DNA of 64,000 bases from Frigidibacter oleivorans (GTDB lineage Bacteria; Pseudomonadota; Alphaproteobacteria; Rhodobacterales; Rhodobacteraceae): positions 186,001 to 250,000 of the forward strand of contig NZ_RJRZ01000003.1 in the NCBI RefSeq assembly GCF_003993775.1. Direction: 5' to 3'. The notes beneath the pieces were generated by a model. The model had not been told where the DNA came from. It did not search any database and worked only from the letters and a program-made list of their open reading frames with translations. Positions 26,979 to 36,469 of the stretch are shown here, piece after piece. The position numbers and the translations under genes were made by a program. Within the stretch, counting starts at the first letter, position 1; every line of letters starts with the position of its first letter.

Positions 26979-27249
26979 TGCATTCTCCACTGCTGCCAGG
27001 ACCCGTGCATGCGTTTCGATCCTGTACCCGGCAAGGCTCGCATGCAGAGCTGAATGGGCGCTTAATGGCGTCCCGGGACATTGCGCCCACCGGAATCGTG
27101 CCCCGGAAGCGAAGCGGAAATACCCTGCGCGAGCCACAATCTCGCCCAAATCGCCGCTCAATCTGAAGGTGAAGGCAAGACGGGTCCCCGTCACCCCCGG
27201 CGCGCCCCTCACCCGCCGGCAAGGCGGACCCGACGGGAAAGGACCGACG
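26979..27249. promoter_or_regulatory. Divergent region between receptor and response regulator genes
   Basis: This 271-bp gap holds the promoters of the leftward mcp operon and the rightward regulator-Hpt pair. The middle (about 27040-27170) is less GC-rich than its surroundings. AAGGA at about 27239-27243 serves the regulator start. I could not identify a sigma-28 or sigma-54 promoter with confidence. Confidence 0.35.
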
Positions 27250-28233
27250 ATGCGTATTCTCGCGGTTGACGACGACGAGATGATTCTCGATCTGCTGGCG
27301 GCAAGCCTCGGCGCGGCCGGTTTTGCCGACCTCGCCATCGCCGCCTCCGCGCGCGAGGCGCTGGATCTGATCGCCGCCGCGGACCGGCCCTTCGACTGTT
27401 TTCTGCTGGATATCCAGATGCCCGAGATGGACGGGATCGAGCTGTGCCGGGCGATCCGCCGCCTGCCCGCCTATCGTTCGGCCCCGGTCGTGATGATCAC
27501 CGCGATGTCGCAGCGGTCCTTCATCGACCGCGCCTTCGCGGCGGGCGCGACCGACTATGTGACCAAGCCCTTCGATCCGATGGAGCTGGGCACCCGCGTC
27601 GGGCTGGCCGCCCGGCTGGTCGAGGGGCAGCGGGCGCTGGCCGAGAAATCGGATGCGGTGACCAGCCTGCAGCTGCAACTGGAACGCGAACGCTTCGTCG
27701 ATCTGAACGAGCCGATCTCGATCCAGGACGTGGACAGCGTGATCGACCTGCAGGCGCTGGAGAACTACGTGCTGCAGCTGTCGCGCGGCGGGCTGTTCGC
27801 CACCTCGATCTTCGCCTTCAAGATCGTGGGGGTCGAGACGATCTATTCCGTCAGCTCACCCATCGACTTCCGCTACCTGCTGACCGACGTGGCGGAAGCC
27901 TGCTCTACCGCACTGGCGCAGCACGAACATTTCATTGCCTATGCCGGAAACGGCGTCTACGTTTGCGTCGTGCACGGTCGCGGGGCGCTGGACCTCGAGG
28001 TGATCGAGGGCACGGCCAATCTCGTGGTCGAGGAGATGGCCCTGACCAACAGCCGCGGCAAGCCGATGGCGGTGAAGGTCCGGGCAGGGTCGCCGGTGCG
28101 CGTGGGGCTGGTTCGTGCCGGTCGCGGGGCGGTGGATGCGCTGCGCGTGGCCATCGCCAATGCCGAGCAGGATGGCCCCCGCGGCGATGGCGGCAAATGG
28201 GGCGAAAGCTGGGGCCAGTTCCGTCTGGCCTGA
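27250..28233 (+). CDS. Response regulator with degenerate GGDEF-like output domain
   Basis: A 327-residue protein with an intact receiver (Asp7-Asp9 region, phospho-acceptor Asp54 in [11 protein letters not shown], lysine in VTKPFDP). After a helical linker (about 125-160), residues 165-320 follow the spacing of a GGDEF fold: [21 protein letters not shown], and [13 protein letters not shown], where YAGNG (231-235) occupies the place of GGDEF. Diguanylate cyclase activity is therefore not expected. The ATG at 27250 is chosen because the receiver begins there. It is followed closely by an Hpt gene, suggesting a phosphorelay module. The domain assignment is my inference. Confidence 0.7.
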   Translation: MRILAVDDDEMILDLLAASLGAAGFADLAIAASAREALDLIAAADRPFDCFLLDIQMPEMDGIELCRAIRRLPAYRSAPVVMITAMSQRSFIDRAFAAGATDYVTKPFDPMELGTRVGLAARLVEGQRALAEKSDAVTSLQLQLERERFVDLNEPISIQDVDSVIDLQALENYVLQLSRGGLFATSIFAFKIVGVETIYSVSSPIDFRYLLTDVAEACSTALAQHEHFIAYAGNGVYVCVVHGRGALDLEVIEGTANLVVEEMALTNSRGKPMAVKVRAGSPVRVGLVRAGRGAVDALRVAIANAEQDGPRGDGGKWGESWGQFRLA

Positions 28234-28255
28234 ACAGGTCGGAGGCGGGACGGCA

Positions 28256-28654
28256 TTGACGGCGGCGACATGGGCGGATGAAGCTGCACAGAGCGGCGAC
28301 GGCCCTGCCCGTCTGGCCGTGCGGCTGGCCGAGTTGCGGCTGCGGTTTCTCGACACCATCGAATTGCGGCTGGCCGAACTCGGCGCCTGGTGCGACCTTC
28401 TGGGCTCGCCCGAGGCCGATGCCATCGACCGGCGCGCGGGCCTGGACGGCATCCGCTATGGCGCGCACAAGACGCTGGGGCTGGCGGCGACGCTGGGCTA
28501 CGAGTCGCTCGGCGCGGCGGCGGGGCGGGTGGAACTGGCGCTCGACGGCCATTTGCGCGGCGGGCCGGAGGCCCCGGCCCTGCCGGACCTGCTGACGCTG
28601 ACGGAACTGATGCTGGACGAGATGGCGCGCGCCCTGACCGAGGCGGGGCGCTGA
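28256..28654 (+). CDS. Histidine phosphotransfer (Hpt) domain protein
   Basis: A 132-residue four-helix-like protein. YGAHKTLGLAATLGYESLG places the phospho-accepting histidine at His71 in the typical Hpt H-K-x-x-G-x-A pattern. The frame has no good ATG at its head. A TTG at 28256, with GGAGG at 28241-28245 and 22 bp after the regulator stop, is the best start; a GTG further in is possible. It probably passes phosphate between one of the nearby hybrid kinases and the adjacent regulator. Confidence 0.72.
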   Translation: MTAATWADEAAQSGDGPARLAVRLAELRLRFLDTIELRLAELGAWCDLLGSPEADAIDRRAGLDGIRYGAHKTLGLAATLGYESLGAAAGRVELALDGHLRGGPEAPALPDLLTLTELMLDEMARALTEAGR

Positions 28655-28656
28655 CG

Positions 28657-28673
28657 GGGCGCGAACCGCGCCC
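28657..28673. terminator. Terminator-like hairpin between Hpt and regulator genes
   Basis: GGGCGCG and CGCGCCC form a perfect 7-bp stem around an AAC loop, filling the 19-bp gap between two convergent stops. There is no T-run, so it may act as a bidirectional or Rho-assisted end. Confidence 0.5.
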
Positions 28674-29060
28674 TCAGCCGCCCGTGCTGTCGGTCCACAG
28701 CTCGCCGATCCGCGTGGCCAGCATCATCGGATCGAAAGGCTTCACGATCACCCCGATCGCCCCCAGCCGGCGCAGCCCGGCGATATCGGCCTCCTGCGCC
28801 TTCGCGGTCATGAAGATCGCAGGCACCGCCGCCTGGCCCGGCAGCTTGCGCAGCTCGGCAAGCGTCTGTTCCCCCCCCAGCCCCGGCATCATCACGTCGA
28901 GCAGATAGAGGTCCGGCCGCAGCCCGCCGCGCACCGCCTCGATCGCCGCGGCGCCCGAGGAGACCTGTACGGTGCGGTAGCCGCCGACGCTTTCCAGCGC
29001 GATGGCGGCGATTTCCTGGATGTCGGGATCGTCCTCGACGTGAAGGATGCAGATGGCCAT
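28674..29060 (-). CDS. Single-domain response regulator
   Basis: A 128-residue receiver (ILHVEDDPDIQEIA, phospho-acceptor Asp55 in LLDVMMPGLGG, VKPFDP) without output domain. The ATG at 29060 starts at the first beta strand, although an open frame extends upstream into the kinase gene. It sits 52 bp downstream of the PAS kinase and its receiver resembles the one at the end of the larger hybrid kinase (ILHVEDD in both). It is likely part of the same phosphorelay. Confidence 0.88.
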   Translation of the reverse strand: MAICILHVEDDPDIQEIAAIALESVGGYRTVQVSSGAAAIEAVRGGLRPDLYLLDVMMPGLGGEQTLAELRKLPGQAAVPAIFMTAKAQEADIAGLRRLGAIGVIVKPFDPMMLATRIGELWTDSTGG

Positions 29061-29112
29061 GGGCGGGTCGGTCCTTGCGGAAGCGGATCGGCGGATCGGC
29101 GGGACGCGGCCG

Positions 29113-30822
29113 TCAGGCGCGTCGGAGCCGGGGAGCGTCAGGGGTGGTTCCGGCCCCGGCGTGGTCTGCATCGCCGCCGCCGTCAAGGGGGCGGAACGCC
29201 GGGCCGGGATCGGGCAGCAGTCCAGCGGCCGGGTCCGCAGACCCGTCCTCTGCCGTCAGCACCGGCAGGTCGAAGAAGAACTCGCTGCCCTCGCCGGGGG
29301 TCGAGACGAAGCGGATCTCGCTGCCGTGGCGTTCGAGGATCGCCTTGACGATCGACAGGCCCAGCCCGGTGCCGCCGGTGCGCCGCCGGTCGCCGCCCTC
29401 GGCCTGGGTGAAGCGCATCAGGATGCGCGGCTGCGCCTCGACCGGGATCCCCGCCCCGCGGTCGCGGACATGGACGCGGGCGCGGCCGTCCCGAACCTGC
29501 ACGCCCAGTTCCACCACCTCGCCCGGCGAGGAGAAGCGCGCGGCATTGGACATCAGGTTGGCCATGACCTGCATCAGCCGGGGCGCGCTGCCGTTCACCC
29601 GGACCGGCCCGTCCGGGCAGACGGTGACGAACCGCACCCCGAATTCCGCGCCATAGCCGGCATGGGCCTCGGCCGCCTCGGCCACCAGCGCGCAGAGGTC
29701 GAGCGGCGCGACGGTGAAATCCATCATCCCTGCGTCGATCTTTTCGAGGTCGAGGATGTCGTTGATCAGCAGCATCAGCCGGTCGGTGTTGCGCAGCGCC
29801 ACCGACAGCAGCGACCGCCCCCGGTCCGACAGCTGCGCCATGGTCGACATCGCCAGAAGCCCCAGCCCCCCCTTGATCGAGGTCAGCGGCGTCCGCAGTT
29901 CATGGCTGACCATCGCCACGAATTGCGACTTCGCCCGGGCCGCCGCCTGCCGTTCGGTGATGTCTCGCAGCACGGCGACGAAGCGGGGCGCGTTGCCCAC
30001 GGGCGCGATCAGTTGCAGCGTCACCTCGGCCACGCGCTCGGTCCCGTCCGGCCCCTGCCGCTGCACCTCGTAGGTGGCAGAGCGCGCCTCGCCGCGCAGC
30101 AGCCGCGCCGTTTCGTGCCGCAGCCGGTCGGGGTCGTCCAGCCCGCCGGCGGCATCGAGCGTGGCGGGCAGCGTGCCGGCGGCCGTGCCGGCGGGGCCCC
30201 AGCCATCCGCGGCGGCACGGCGCCGCGCCGGGCCGTTCATGTAGAGGATGCGGTGATCCTCGGGCGTGAACATCCAGACCTCGTCCTGCAGCAGGTCCAG
30301 CGTCGCGCGCAGCTGCGCCTCGGACCCGGTCTTCTTCACCTCGCTGATATCGGTGCGGATCGCGAAGCTCTCGACCAGCCGCCCCGCCCGGTCGAGGACC
30401 GGCACGATGGTGGAGCGGGTCCAGAAGGCGGTGCCATCGGCGCGGCGCCATTCCGTCTCGCCCCGCCAGGGGCGGCCCGCACGCAGCGCCGCATCGACCT
30501 CGGCGATCCGTTTGGGGGTGACCGTGCCGGGGGCCAGGTCGCAGAGGGTGCGGCCCAGCACCGCCGACCGCTCGAACCCCGAGGAGGCGAGGAACCGGTC
30601 GTTGACCGCGGTGATCCGCCCCGCCGCATCGCTGACATTGACCATGCAATGTTCATCCACGGCGGCGCGATACAGCTGCAACTGCCGCGACAGGCGCCGG
30701 TATTGCCGCCGCGCGCGGATCTGGACGACGACCAGACAGGCCGTCAGCAGGCTGATCCCGAGCAGTCCCGTGACCGCCGACACGCCGAAATCCGACGCGA
30801 TATAGACCATCAGGCCGCGCAT
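29113..30822 (-). CDS. PAS-domain sensor histidine kinase
   Basis: A 569-residue kinase. It has one N-terminal membrane helix (about 13-34), two PAS domains (about 50-165 and 170-285), HisKA with the phospho-histidine in SHELRTPLTSIKGGLGLL near residue 305, and an ATPase domain (NLMSNAARFSS, DRGAGIP, GGTGLGLSI) followed by an acidic/proline tail. Its HisKA helix closely resembles that of the hybrid kinase upstream, so one probably arose from the other. It is the middle gene of a three-gene leftward signalling unit. The stimulus is unknown. Confidence 0.92.
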   Translation of the reverse strand: MRGLMVYIASDFGVSAVTGLLGISLLTACLVVVQIRARRQYRRLSRQLQLYRAAVDEHCMVNVSDAAGRITAVNDRFLASSGFERSAVLGRTLCDLAPGTVTPKRIAEVDAALRAGRPWRGETEWRRADGTAFWTRSTIVPVLDRAGRLVESFAIRTDISEVKKTGSEAQLRATLDLLQDEVWMFTPEDHRILYMNGPARRRAAADGWGPAGTAAGTLPATLDAAGGLDDPDRLRHETARLLRGEARSATYEVQRQGPDGTERVAEVTLQLIAPVGNAPRFVAVLRDITERQAAARAKSQFVAMVSHELRTPLTSIKGGLGLLAMSTMAQLSDRGRSLLSVALRNTDRLMLLINDILDLEKIDAGMMDFTVAPLDLCALVAEAAEAHAGYGAEFGVRFVTVCPDGPVRVNGSAPRLMQVMANLMSNAARFSSPGEVVELGVQVRDGRARVHVRDRGAGIPVEAQPRILMRFTQAEGGDRRRTGGTGLGLSIVKAILERHGSEIRFVSTPGEGSEFFFDLPVLTAEDGSADPAAGLLPDPGPAFRPLDGGGDADHAGAGTTPDAPRLRRA

Positions 30823-30936
30823 CCTGTCCCCCGGTGCGTTTGGCTCGGACCCTTCTATTTCGCAACCGCGGCAAATCCACGACCGAATGTGGCACGAATG
30901 GTGACGTTCCGCGAAAGGATCCTGCCGGAACGGGGG

Positions 30937-33900
30937 TCAGACGACGGCCGCGAGCATATCCTCGACGATCCGGTCCAGCTGTGCGCGCGACTTGATGATG
31001 TTGCGCCGGATGCGCGGGTCGGGCACGGGCGTGTCCTGCGCGCTCAGTCCGAAGACCGCGGCATCGGGCTGCAGTTCGGCCAGCACCGCCAGCAGCGCCT
31101 GCCCGCCGCCATCCGGCAGCGACCAGTCCAGCACCACGAGGTCGAAGCGGCGCCGGTTCAGCGCCTCGGTCGCCTCGGCGATGCTCGCCGCGCAGGTGAC
31201 ATCCGCCCGCGCGCCGAAGGCCGAGCGGAACACCTCGGCGAAGTCCGAGTCGTCCTCGACATGCAGGATGGCGGGGCACCGGGCCGGCCGCTCCTGCCCC
31301 TCGGGCGCGGGCAGCAGCGCCGTCCGGCCGACCCGTTCCAGCAGCGGCAGCGTGATCCAGAACTCGGCGCCCTCGCCCGGCCGGCTGTCGAAGCCGATCT
31401 CGCCGTTCATCCGGTCCATGATCTGGCGCGAGATGTTCAGCCCCAGCCCGGTGCCGCCCTTGGCGCGGGTGGCGGAACTGTCGGCCTGCGAGAACGGCTC
31501 GAAGATATGGTCGCGAAACTCCTCGGGCACGCCCTCGCCATGGTCGCGCACGCCGACCCGGACCCGGCGGCCATCGCTTTGCACCGTCACCGCGACCCGG
31601 CCCCCGCGGGGCGAGAACTTCGCGGCGTTCGACAGCAGGTTCGCCATCACCTGCTGGAACCGGTCCAGATCGACGCTGGCCATCAGCCGCCCCGCCGGCC
31701 GGTCGAGCGCGAAGGCGACCTCGAATTCCTGCCCGTAGGGCTGGTTGGCCGCCACCGCCTGTTCCACCAGCGCGCCGATATCGGCCGCCACCATCGAGAA
31801 GTGCGACCGCCCCGAGGCGATCTTTTCCATGTCGAGGATGTCGTTGACGAGGGTGATCAGCCGGTCGCAGTTCTTCTGCCCGATGGACAGCAGCCGCGAC
31901 GCCTTGGGCGGCAGGTCGGCCCCCATCGCGCCCAGGACCAGCCCGATCGAGCCCTTGATCGAGGTCAGCGGGGTCCGCAATTCGTGGCTGACGGTCGCCA
32001 CGAAATCGCTTTTCAGCTGCTCGACCTCCTTGCGTTCGGTGATGTCCTGGATCTGGGCGATATAACGGGCGCGGCCATCGCTGCCCGCGCCGCCCCCGAT
32101 GTCGCCGCCGATGTCGCCGTCGCCGGCCAGCCGCGACACGGACAGCAGCCCCCAGACCGGGCGCCCGTCCTTGCGCAGGTACTGGTCCTCGGACACGATC
32201 AGCCGGCGTTCGCCCCGGTCGAGCGCGCGGAAGTCGGAACAGGCGACGCCCTCGCTGCCCGGCGCCAGCAGGTCGCTCAGCCGCATCCCCACCAGTTCCC
32301 CGCCGCCGAAACCGGTGAAGCGGCAGAGCGCGGCATTGGCCTGCACCAGCCGCCCGCCCCCGTCCACCAGCGCCATGCCCACCGGCGCGAGGTCCACCAC
32401 CTCGCGGAACCGGGCCTCGCTGCGGCGCAGGGCCTCCAGCGCCTCCTGCAGTTCGGTCACGTCGATCTGCACGCCCAGCAGACGGATCGGCCGGCCCTCG
32501 CCGTCATGTTCCGGCACCGTCGCCTCGGACCGCATCCAGCGCTGATGGCCATCCTCGGTCAGGATGCGGTACTGGGCGATCGAGCGGTCGGTTTCCCCCC
32601 GCGCGCAGGCCAGGTCCGCCGCCAGCACCTGCGGCGCATCCTCGGGATGCAGCCGGCGCAGCCAGACGTCGCGGTCGATGACGACGGGGCCGCCGCCCTC
32701 GGGCGCGGGCATACCCATCAGGTCGAACCAGTTATGCGACACGATCTGGCGTCGCCGGCGCAGGTCCACGTCGAAGACCGCGATCCGCGCGCCGGTCAGC
32801 GCCAGGTTCCAGCGGCGCTCGGCCTCGGCCAGCTGGGTCTCGGCCCGCTGGCGCACGGTGATGTCGCGGATGATCGCCGTATGCCGGGCCTGTCCGTCCT
32901 CGGCTTCCCAGCGGTTGAACTGCAATTCGAGATAGGCGCCCTGCCCGTCCGCCCGTTCCACCCGAAGGGCGCGTTCTGGCGCGCTCGCGAGGTTCTCTTC
33001 CGGCAGCGGCCAGACCGGGCCGATCGGGACCAGCCCCGACAGCGGCCGGCCCAGCAGTTCCGAGGAGCGGGCCTCGAAGATCGCTTCGGCCGCGCGGTTC
33101 AGCGCGATGATCCGGCCCCGGTGGTCCAGAAGCAGGATCCCCACCATCGCGGTGTCGATCACCGACCGCGTGTGCTGTTCCTGGCTGGCCAGTTCGCGGG
33201 TCTTGGCATCGACCAGCGCCTGCACCACCTCGGTCCGGTGCTGCAGCAGCGTGAACAGCGTGCCCACCATCGCGGTCAGCATCAGCCCCACGATCAACAC
33301 CACCCCGGATTGCGCCTCGCTCGTGGTTGCGACGAAGGTGCCGGTGCTCCGGAACGTCAGCGACCAGGACCGGCCGAAGGCGTTGAGCTGCCGCTCGGCC
33401 TGATGGGCGGGCGGCGCTTCGGTCACGGCCCGGGCCGAGGCGAAGACGGTCCGGGCATCGGTGCCCTGCTCGGCCGCGTCGGTGACCGTCAGGTCGAAGT
33501 TGCGGGGTTCGGACAACATGATGCCGTCGAAGAAGTCCCGCGCGACCAGCGGCGCATAGACCCAGCCCATATGCCGGGCCCGCCGGTCGGCCACGCGCTG
33601 CGGCACCTGCCCGCCGCGATAGACCGGCTGGATCAGCAGGAAGGCGGGACCGGAGGCCACATCCTGAACCAGCGCCAGCGGCGGCGTGACCCGTGTCAGG
33701 CCGGTGTCGCGCGCGGTTTCCGCCAGCGCGACGCGCACCGGGTCGATCGCGAAATCGAGCCCGAGCGCGGGGCCGTTCTGCTCCAGCGGCTCGATCAGGC
33801 GCACGATGAAGCGGGTATCGGCGGCGCTGTCCGGATGCACGCGGAAGGGCGCGCCGATCTCCGCCGCCATCTGCCGCTCGAGCGCGGGCACCCCGGCCGC

Positions 33901-34851
33901 CGGAACCGGCACGATCAGCCCCAGCCCCACCACCCCGGGCATCGCCTGCTCCAGGTCCTGCGCCGCGACGAAGGCGCGCCACTCCGCCACCTCCAGCCGG
34001 TCCGAAGCGGCGACCAGCCCTGCGGCGGCGTCGAGGGTGCGGATGTAGGATTCCAGCCGGTGGGTCAGCAGCGACACGCTGACATCGGCGATCCGGTCGA
34101 AGGCGGCGTCGTTGCGCTCGTCGACGATCCGGCCGATCATCGCCCAGGCATAGAGCGTGGCCCCGAGGCACAGCAGCACGATGGCCGCCCCCATCGCGCC
34201 GATCCGCGCCGGCACCTGCCCCCGCCACAGCAGCGGCGGCTGCGGCGCCGGGCCGAGCAGCGCCAGCGGCAGGACGATCGCCACGCCCAGCATGTCGCCC
34301 AGCCACCAGCCGAACCAGATGTCGGGCGCGACGGCGGCCGGGACGATCCCGCCCCAGGCCAGCGCCAGAACCGCCACCGCCGGGGACAGCAGGCACCCGG
34401 CCGGCCCCGCGGCCAGCGCAAGCACCAGCCAGTCGCGCCGCTGGTTCAACGCCAGCGGCGCCCCGAAGAACTGGCGCAGCAGCAGGGTGGCAAGCACGGC
34501 CTGCAGCGTCGCCCCGATGCCGATGGCAAGCGCGACGGTCAGCCGCTCCGCCAGCGTCAGCGGCGTGTCGGGACCGAAGGCATGCAGCACCAGCGCCATC
34601 GCCCCCAGCGTGATCCCGGGCCAGCAGCGCCGGCCCAGGACCAGCAGCGACGCCAGCGCCACCCCGGCGCCGGGCCAGATCGTCCCGGAATGCACGGGCG
34701 CGATGGCCAGTTCCAGCCCGAGGCTGCCAAAGCCGAAATAGGCCAGCGCCACCGCCAGGACCGCCAGCAGCCGGAGGCGCGGGGGGTCTTCCGGCGCTGC
34801 GTCCGGCGGCGCGACGATGACGGTCTGGCTGTGACCGGACGAGCTGTCCAT
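30937..34851 (-). CDS. Hybrid histidine kinase with MASE1-like, CHASE-like, PAS and receiver domains
   Basis: A 1304-residue membrane sensor. The N-terminus (to about 235) has about eight hydrophobic helices of MASE1 type (GSGTIWPGAG-like HSGTIWPGAGVALA). An extracytoplasmic CHASE-like region (about 245-500), a further helix near 520, three PAS segments (about 560-930), HisKA with His near 955 (SHELRTPLTSIKGSIGLV), an ATPase domain (NLLSNAAKFSP, GGTGLGLNI) and a C-terminal receiver (LVVLDWSLPDGG, Asp near 1240) follow. It lies 193 bp downstream of phoB on the same strand. Its signal is unknown; it is not a PhoR by architecture. Confidence 0.9.
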   Translation of the reverse strand: MDSSSGHSQTVIVAPPDAAPEDPPRLRLLAVLAVALAYFGFGSLGLELAIAPVHSGTIWPGAGVALASLLVLGRRCWPGITLGAMALVLHAFGPDTPLTLAERLTVALAIGIGATLQAVLATLLLRQFFGAPLALNQRRDWLVLALAAGPAGCLLSPAVAVLALAWGGIVPAAVAPDIWFGWWLGDMLGVAIVLPLALLGPAPQPPLLWRGQVPARIGAMGAAIVLLCLGATLYAWAMIGRIVDERNDAAFDRIADVSVSLLTHRLESYIRTLDAAAGLVAASDRLEVAEWRAFVAAQDLEQAMPGVVGLGLIVPVPAAGVPALERQMAAEIGAPFRVHPDSAADTRFIVRLIEPLEQNGPALGLDFAIDPVRVALAETARDTGLTRVTPPLALVQDVASGPAFLLIQPVYRGGQVPQRVADRRARHMGWVYAPLVARDFFDGIMLSEPRNFDLTVTDAAEQGTDARTVFASARAVTEAPPAHQAERQLNAFGRSWSLTFRSTGTFVATTSEAQSGVVLIVGLMLTAMVGTLFTLLQHRTEVVQALVDAKTRELASQEQHTRSVIDTAMVGILLLDHRGRIIALNRAAEAIFEARSSELLGRPLSGLVPIGPVWPLPEENLASAPERALRVERADGQGAYLELQFNRWEAEDGQARHTAIIRDITVRQRAETQLAEAERRWNLALTGARIAVFDVDLRRRRQIVSHNWFDLMGMPAPEGGGPVVIDRDVWLRRLHPEDAPQVLAADLACARGETDRSIAQYRILTEDGHQRWMRSEATVPEHDGEGRPIRLLGVQIDVTELQEALEALRRSEARFREVVDLAPVGMALVDGGGRLVQANAALCRFTGFGGGELVGMRLSDLLAPGSEGVACSDFRALDRGERRLIVSEDQYLRKDGRPVWGLLSVSRLAGDGDIGGDIGGGAGSDGRARYIAQIQDITERKEVEQLKSDFVATVSHELRTPLTSIKGSIGLVLGAMGADLPPKASRLLSIGQKNCDRLITLVNDILDMEKIASGRSHFSMVAADIGALVEQAVAANQPYGQEFEVAFALDRPAGRLMASVDLDRFQQVMANLLSNAAKFSPRGGRVAVTVQSDGRRVRVGVRDHGEGVPEEFRDHIFEPFSQADSSATRAKGGTGLGLNISRQIMDRMNGEIGFDSRPGEGAEFWITLPLLERVGRTALLPAPEGQERPARCPAILHVEDDSDFAEVFRSAFGARADVTCAASIAEATEALNRRRFDLVVLDWSLPDGGGQALLAVLAELQPDAAVFGLSAQDTPVPDPRIRRNIIKSRAQLDRIVEDMLAAVV

Positions 34852-35043
34852 GCGCCGGCTGCGGCCCTTTTCGCGGAATTCCCTTGCGCAGGCCTATCCC
34901 GGATGGCCGTCCCCGGCAAGGCAACTGGGGGTTGCGGGGCCGCCGCCCCGCATGCCTGCCGCGGGACCGTGGCGCAACTGCCGCAGCAGGCCGCGCGCCC
35001 GTGCCGGGGCGGCCCCGTCAGCCCGACGTGTCAGCCGTCAATG

Positions 35044-35733
35044 TCAGCCGAGGGCGTAACCCGCGCCGCGCACGGTGCGCACCGGATCCGGCCCGCCATG
35101 CTGGCACAGCGCCTTGCGCAGCCGGCCGATATGCACATCCACCGTCCGGGTGTCGACATAGATGTCGCGGCCCCAGACCCGGTCCAGCAACTGTTCGCGG
35201 CTCCAGACCCGGCCCGGCTTTTCCATAAAGGTGGCCAGCAGGCGGAACTCCGTCGGACCCAGCTTCAGCAGCTTTTCGCCGCGAAAGACCTTGTGGCTTT
35301 CGGCGTCGAGGCGGATGTCCTCGAATTCCAGCGTCTCGCCCACGGTGGCGGGCCGCGTGCGGCGCAGCTGCGTGCGCACCCGGGCCATCAGTTCCACCAC
35401 CGAATAGGGCTTCACCACATAGTCGTCGGCGCCGGTTTCCAGCCCGCGCACGCGGTCCACCTCTTCCGACCGGGCGGACAGCATGATGATCGGCACGCCC
35501 CTTGTGTCGCTGCGGCTTTTCAGCCGGCGGCAGACCTCGATCCCCGACACGCTGGGCAGCATCCAGTCCAGCACGATCAGGTCGGGACGATCCTCGGCGA
35601 CGAGGAGGAGCGCCTCCTCGCCGTTCTCCGCCTGCGCCACGCGAAAGCCTTCGGCCTCGAGGTTGTAGGCGAGGACTTCCCGCTGGGCGGATTCGTCCTC
35701 GACGATCAGGACCGAAGGAATATCGGCGGGCAT
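35044..35733 (-). CDS. phoB: Phosphate regulon response regulator PhoB
   Basis: A 229-residue OmpR/PhoB-type regulator. The receiver (VLIVEDESAQREVL, Asp56 in VLDWMLPSVSG, VVKPYS) is followed by a winged-helix domain with the RVWSREQLLDRVWG and VDVHIGRLRKAL signatures of PhoB. It lies 4 bp after phoU at the end of the pst operon. It would activate this operon through the Pho box upstream of pstS under phosphate limitation. The order pstSCAB-phoU-phoB supports the name. Confidence 0.95.
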   Translation of the reverse strand: MPADIPSVLIVEDESAQREVLAYNLEAEGFRVAQAENGEEALLLVAEDRPDLIVLDWMLPSVSGIEVCRRLKSRSDTRGVPIIMLSARSEEVDRVRGLETGADDYVVKPYSVVELMARVRTQLRRTRPATVGETLEFEDIRLDAESHKVFRGEKLLKLGPTEFRLLATFMEKPGRVWSREQLLDRVWGRDIYVDTRTVDVHIGRLRKALCQHGGPDPVRTVRGAGYALG

Positions 35734-35737
35734 CGGC

Positions 35738-36463
35738 TCAGTCCTCGCCGTCGCCCAGATCCGCCGGCATCACGCTTTCGGTCTTCGGGCGCGGCTCGTC
35801 GGGCATGTTGCCGGTGACCAGATAGATCACCTGCTCGGCCACGGTCGTCGCGTGGTCGCCCATCCGCTCGATGTTCTTGGCGATGAAGTGCAGATGCATG
35901 CAGGGCGTGATGTTGCGCGGGTCTTCCATCATGTAGGTCAGGAATTCCCGGAACAGCGCGTTGTACATCTGGTCCACGTCCTGGTCGCGGGACAGCACGT
36001 CCTGCGCCAGTTCGACATCGCGCTTGATATAGGCGTCCAGCGCATCCTTCATCATCCCCTCGACGGTCTTGGCCATGCGCCGCAGCGCCATGCCGGAACC
36101 GTTGATCGAGGGCATGTTGGCCAGGACATGGCTGCGCTTGGCCATGTTCTTGCAATAGTCGCCGACGCGTTCGAGGCTGGCCGCGATCTTCATCACGGCA
36201 AGCACGGTGCGCAGGTCCGAGGCGGTGGGCTGGCGCAGCGCCAGCAGGCGCGCGGCCTCGGCATTCACCCGCTCTTCCAGCTCGTCCACCACCCGGTCGG
36301 TGACGCGCACCTTCTCGGCCAGTTCGGCGTCGCGGGATTCCAGCGCCTGCGCGCTGTCGAGGATCTGGGCCTCGACCACGCCGCCCATCTTCATGATCAT
36401 GGCCTGCACGGCCTCGAGATCCCGGTCGAAGACCGAGGCGATATGCGGTTCCATCTGCGTCAT
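35738..36463 (-). CDS. phoU: Phosphate signalling protein PhoU
   Basis: A 241-residue, two-repeat helical protein with the PhoU signatures LKDALDAY-like and the metal-binding E/DxxxD helices (VGDYCKNMAKRS, MGDHATTVAEQVIYLVTG). PhoU links Pst transporter activity to the PhoR/PhoB pair and represses the regulon when phosphate is plentiful. It begins 6 bp after the pstB stop. Length and position are standard. Confidence 0.95.
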   Translation of the reverse strand: MTQMEPHIASVFDRDLEAVQAMIMKMGGVVEAQILDSAQALESRDAELAEKVRVTDRVVDELEERVNAEAARLLALRQPTASDLRTVLAVMKIAASLERVGDYCKNMAKRSHVLANMPSINGSGMALRRMAKTVEGMMKDALDAYIKRDVELAQDVLSRDQDVDQMYNALFREFLTYMMEDPRNITPCMHLHFIAKNIERMGDHATTVAEQVIYLVTGNMPDEPRPKTESVMPADLGDGED

Positions 36464-36469
36464 CCTCTC

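Noticed and set aside
29047-35817. A 2256-codon open frame on the plus strand
   Set aside because: It is the antisense shadow of the regulator, kinases and phoB; its sequence is Arg/Gln/His/Pro-rich with no domain.
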